Source: Deltaproteobacteria bacterium (GTDB taxonomy: Bacteria > JAUYMQ01). Taken from it: a DNA stretch of 5,306 nucleotides. The first letter of the stretch is position 1. Each line of letters begins with the position of its first letter. The notes under the pieces are model-generated. The model made no database searches. It was not told the origin of the DNA and saw only the letters and a program-made list of their open reading frames with translations. This document shows, one piece after another, positions 5,193 through 5,306 of the stretch. The position numbers and the translations under genes are program-made. Location: positions 1 to 5,306 of the forward strand of contig JAUYMQ010000243.1 in NCBI GenBank assembly GCA_030698575.1, in the 5' to 3' direction.

Positions 5193-5306
5193 GTGCGGAT
5201 CGTGAGGACGGGGAGCGTGACGTCGGGCAGCAGGGAGACCGGGAGGCGGCCTAGGCTCACCGCGCCGAGGAGGACCAGGGCGAGTGGCGGCCACGGTCGT
5301 GACCGG
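5193..5306 (-). pseudogene. Second RND permease 5' fragment, broken
   Basis: Read on the minus strand from the right edge, the sequence gives RPVTTVAAT. After a 2-base deletion (between 5284 and 5285) the next frame gives LVLLGAVSLGRLPVSLLPDV and TLPVLTIRT, the same first helix and porter start as the permease at 1-280. Homology ends at about 5193, where ETF-QO sequence begins in a different frame. The start codon lies beyond the window. Because it is shifted and truncated it encodes no working pump. It also forms the right copy of the 114-116-base direct repeat. Confidence 0.83.

Noticed and set aside
1-5306. Circular plasmid or phage contig with terminal repeats
   Set aside because: The end repeats differ by seven substitutions and a 2-base gap, do not reach the left end exactly, and no replication or phage genes are present.
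1-5306. CRISPR arrays, tRNA or rRNA genes, insertion-sequence ends
   Set aside because: I found no regularly spaced repeats, no tRNA-like cloverleaf, and no transposase coding or terminal inverted repeats with target duplications.

Overview
This GC-rich window looks like accessory DNA from a Gram-negative, soil-type bacterium. The gene types seen here together (six-bladed propeller lipoprotein, TlpA-like thioredoxin, AraC-type HTH with a degenerate receiver, RND efflux genes, ETF-ubiquinone oxidoreductase) suggest Gemmatimonadota. That placement is an inference from gene content, not a proven assignment.

Layout, left to right. (1) 1-280, minus strand: the first 93 codons of an RND efflux permease, running off the left edge. 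(2) 598-2584, minus strand: a compact operon of a six-bladed beta-propeller protein, a membrane-anchored thioredoxin-fold protein (ATGA overlap with the propeller), and a 67-aa secreted peptide whose predicted 29-residue mature part holds six cysteines. It ends in a strong hairpin at 521-554. (3) 2585-3037: a gene-free divergent region. (4) 3038-3425, plus strand: two tandem genes for peptides of the same kind, each with a strong Shine-Dalgarno sequence. The second is broken by a frameshift and two stop codons. (5) About 3426-3453: an abrupt junction carrying an inverted repeat. (6) 3453-4535, minus strand: an AraC-type HTH regulator reading without a stop into the first part of an RND membrane-fusion protein, which is cut off after its first lipoyl half-motif. 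(7) 4661-5190, minus strand: the C-terminal third of an ETF-ubiquinone oxidoreductase, with one frameshift and no N-terminal part. (8) 5193-5306: a broken second copy of the RND permease 5' end, about 92% identical to the copy at 135-250.

The core of interest is the peptide/thioredoxin/propeller cassette. A disulfide-capable secreted peptide family, a CxxC thioredoxin-fold protein with an N-terminal membrane anchor, and a secreted or lipid-anchored propeller are linked, with three peptide copies on two strands. This resembles in outline the Bacteroidota arrangement of NVEALA-type small peptides beside BF3164-like six-bladed propellers, but the leader and cysteine pattern differ. The working idea is that the thioredoxin-like protein acts on the peptide's disulfides and the propeller binds or presents the peptide outside the cytoplasm. 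That is an inference from gene order and cysteine content.

The cassette lies between pieces of an RND efflux locus (regulator plus truncated membrane-fusion protein on one side, permease start on the other), with two further truncated genes at the right end. This is either a rearrangement-prone locus or partly an assembly chimera.
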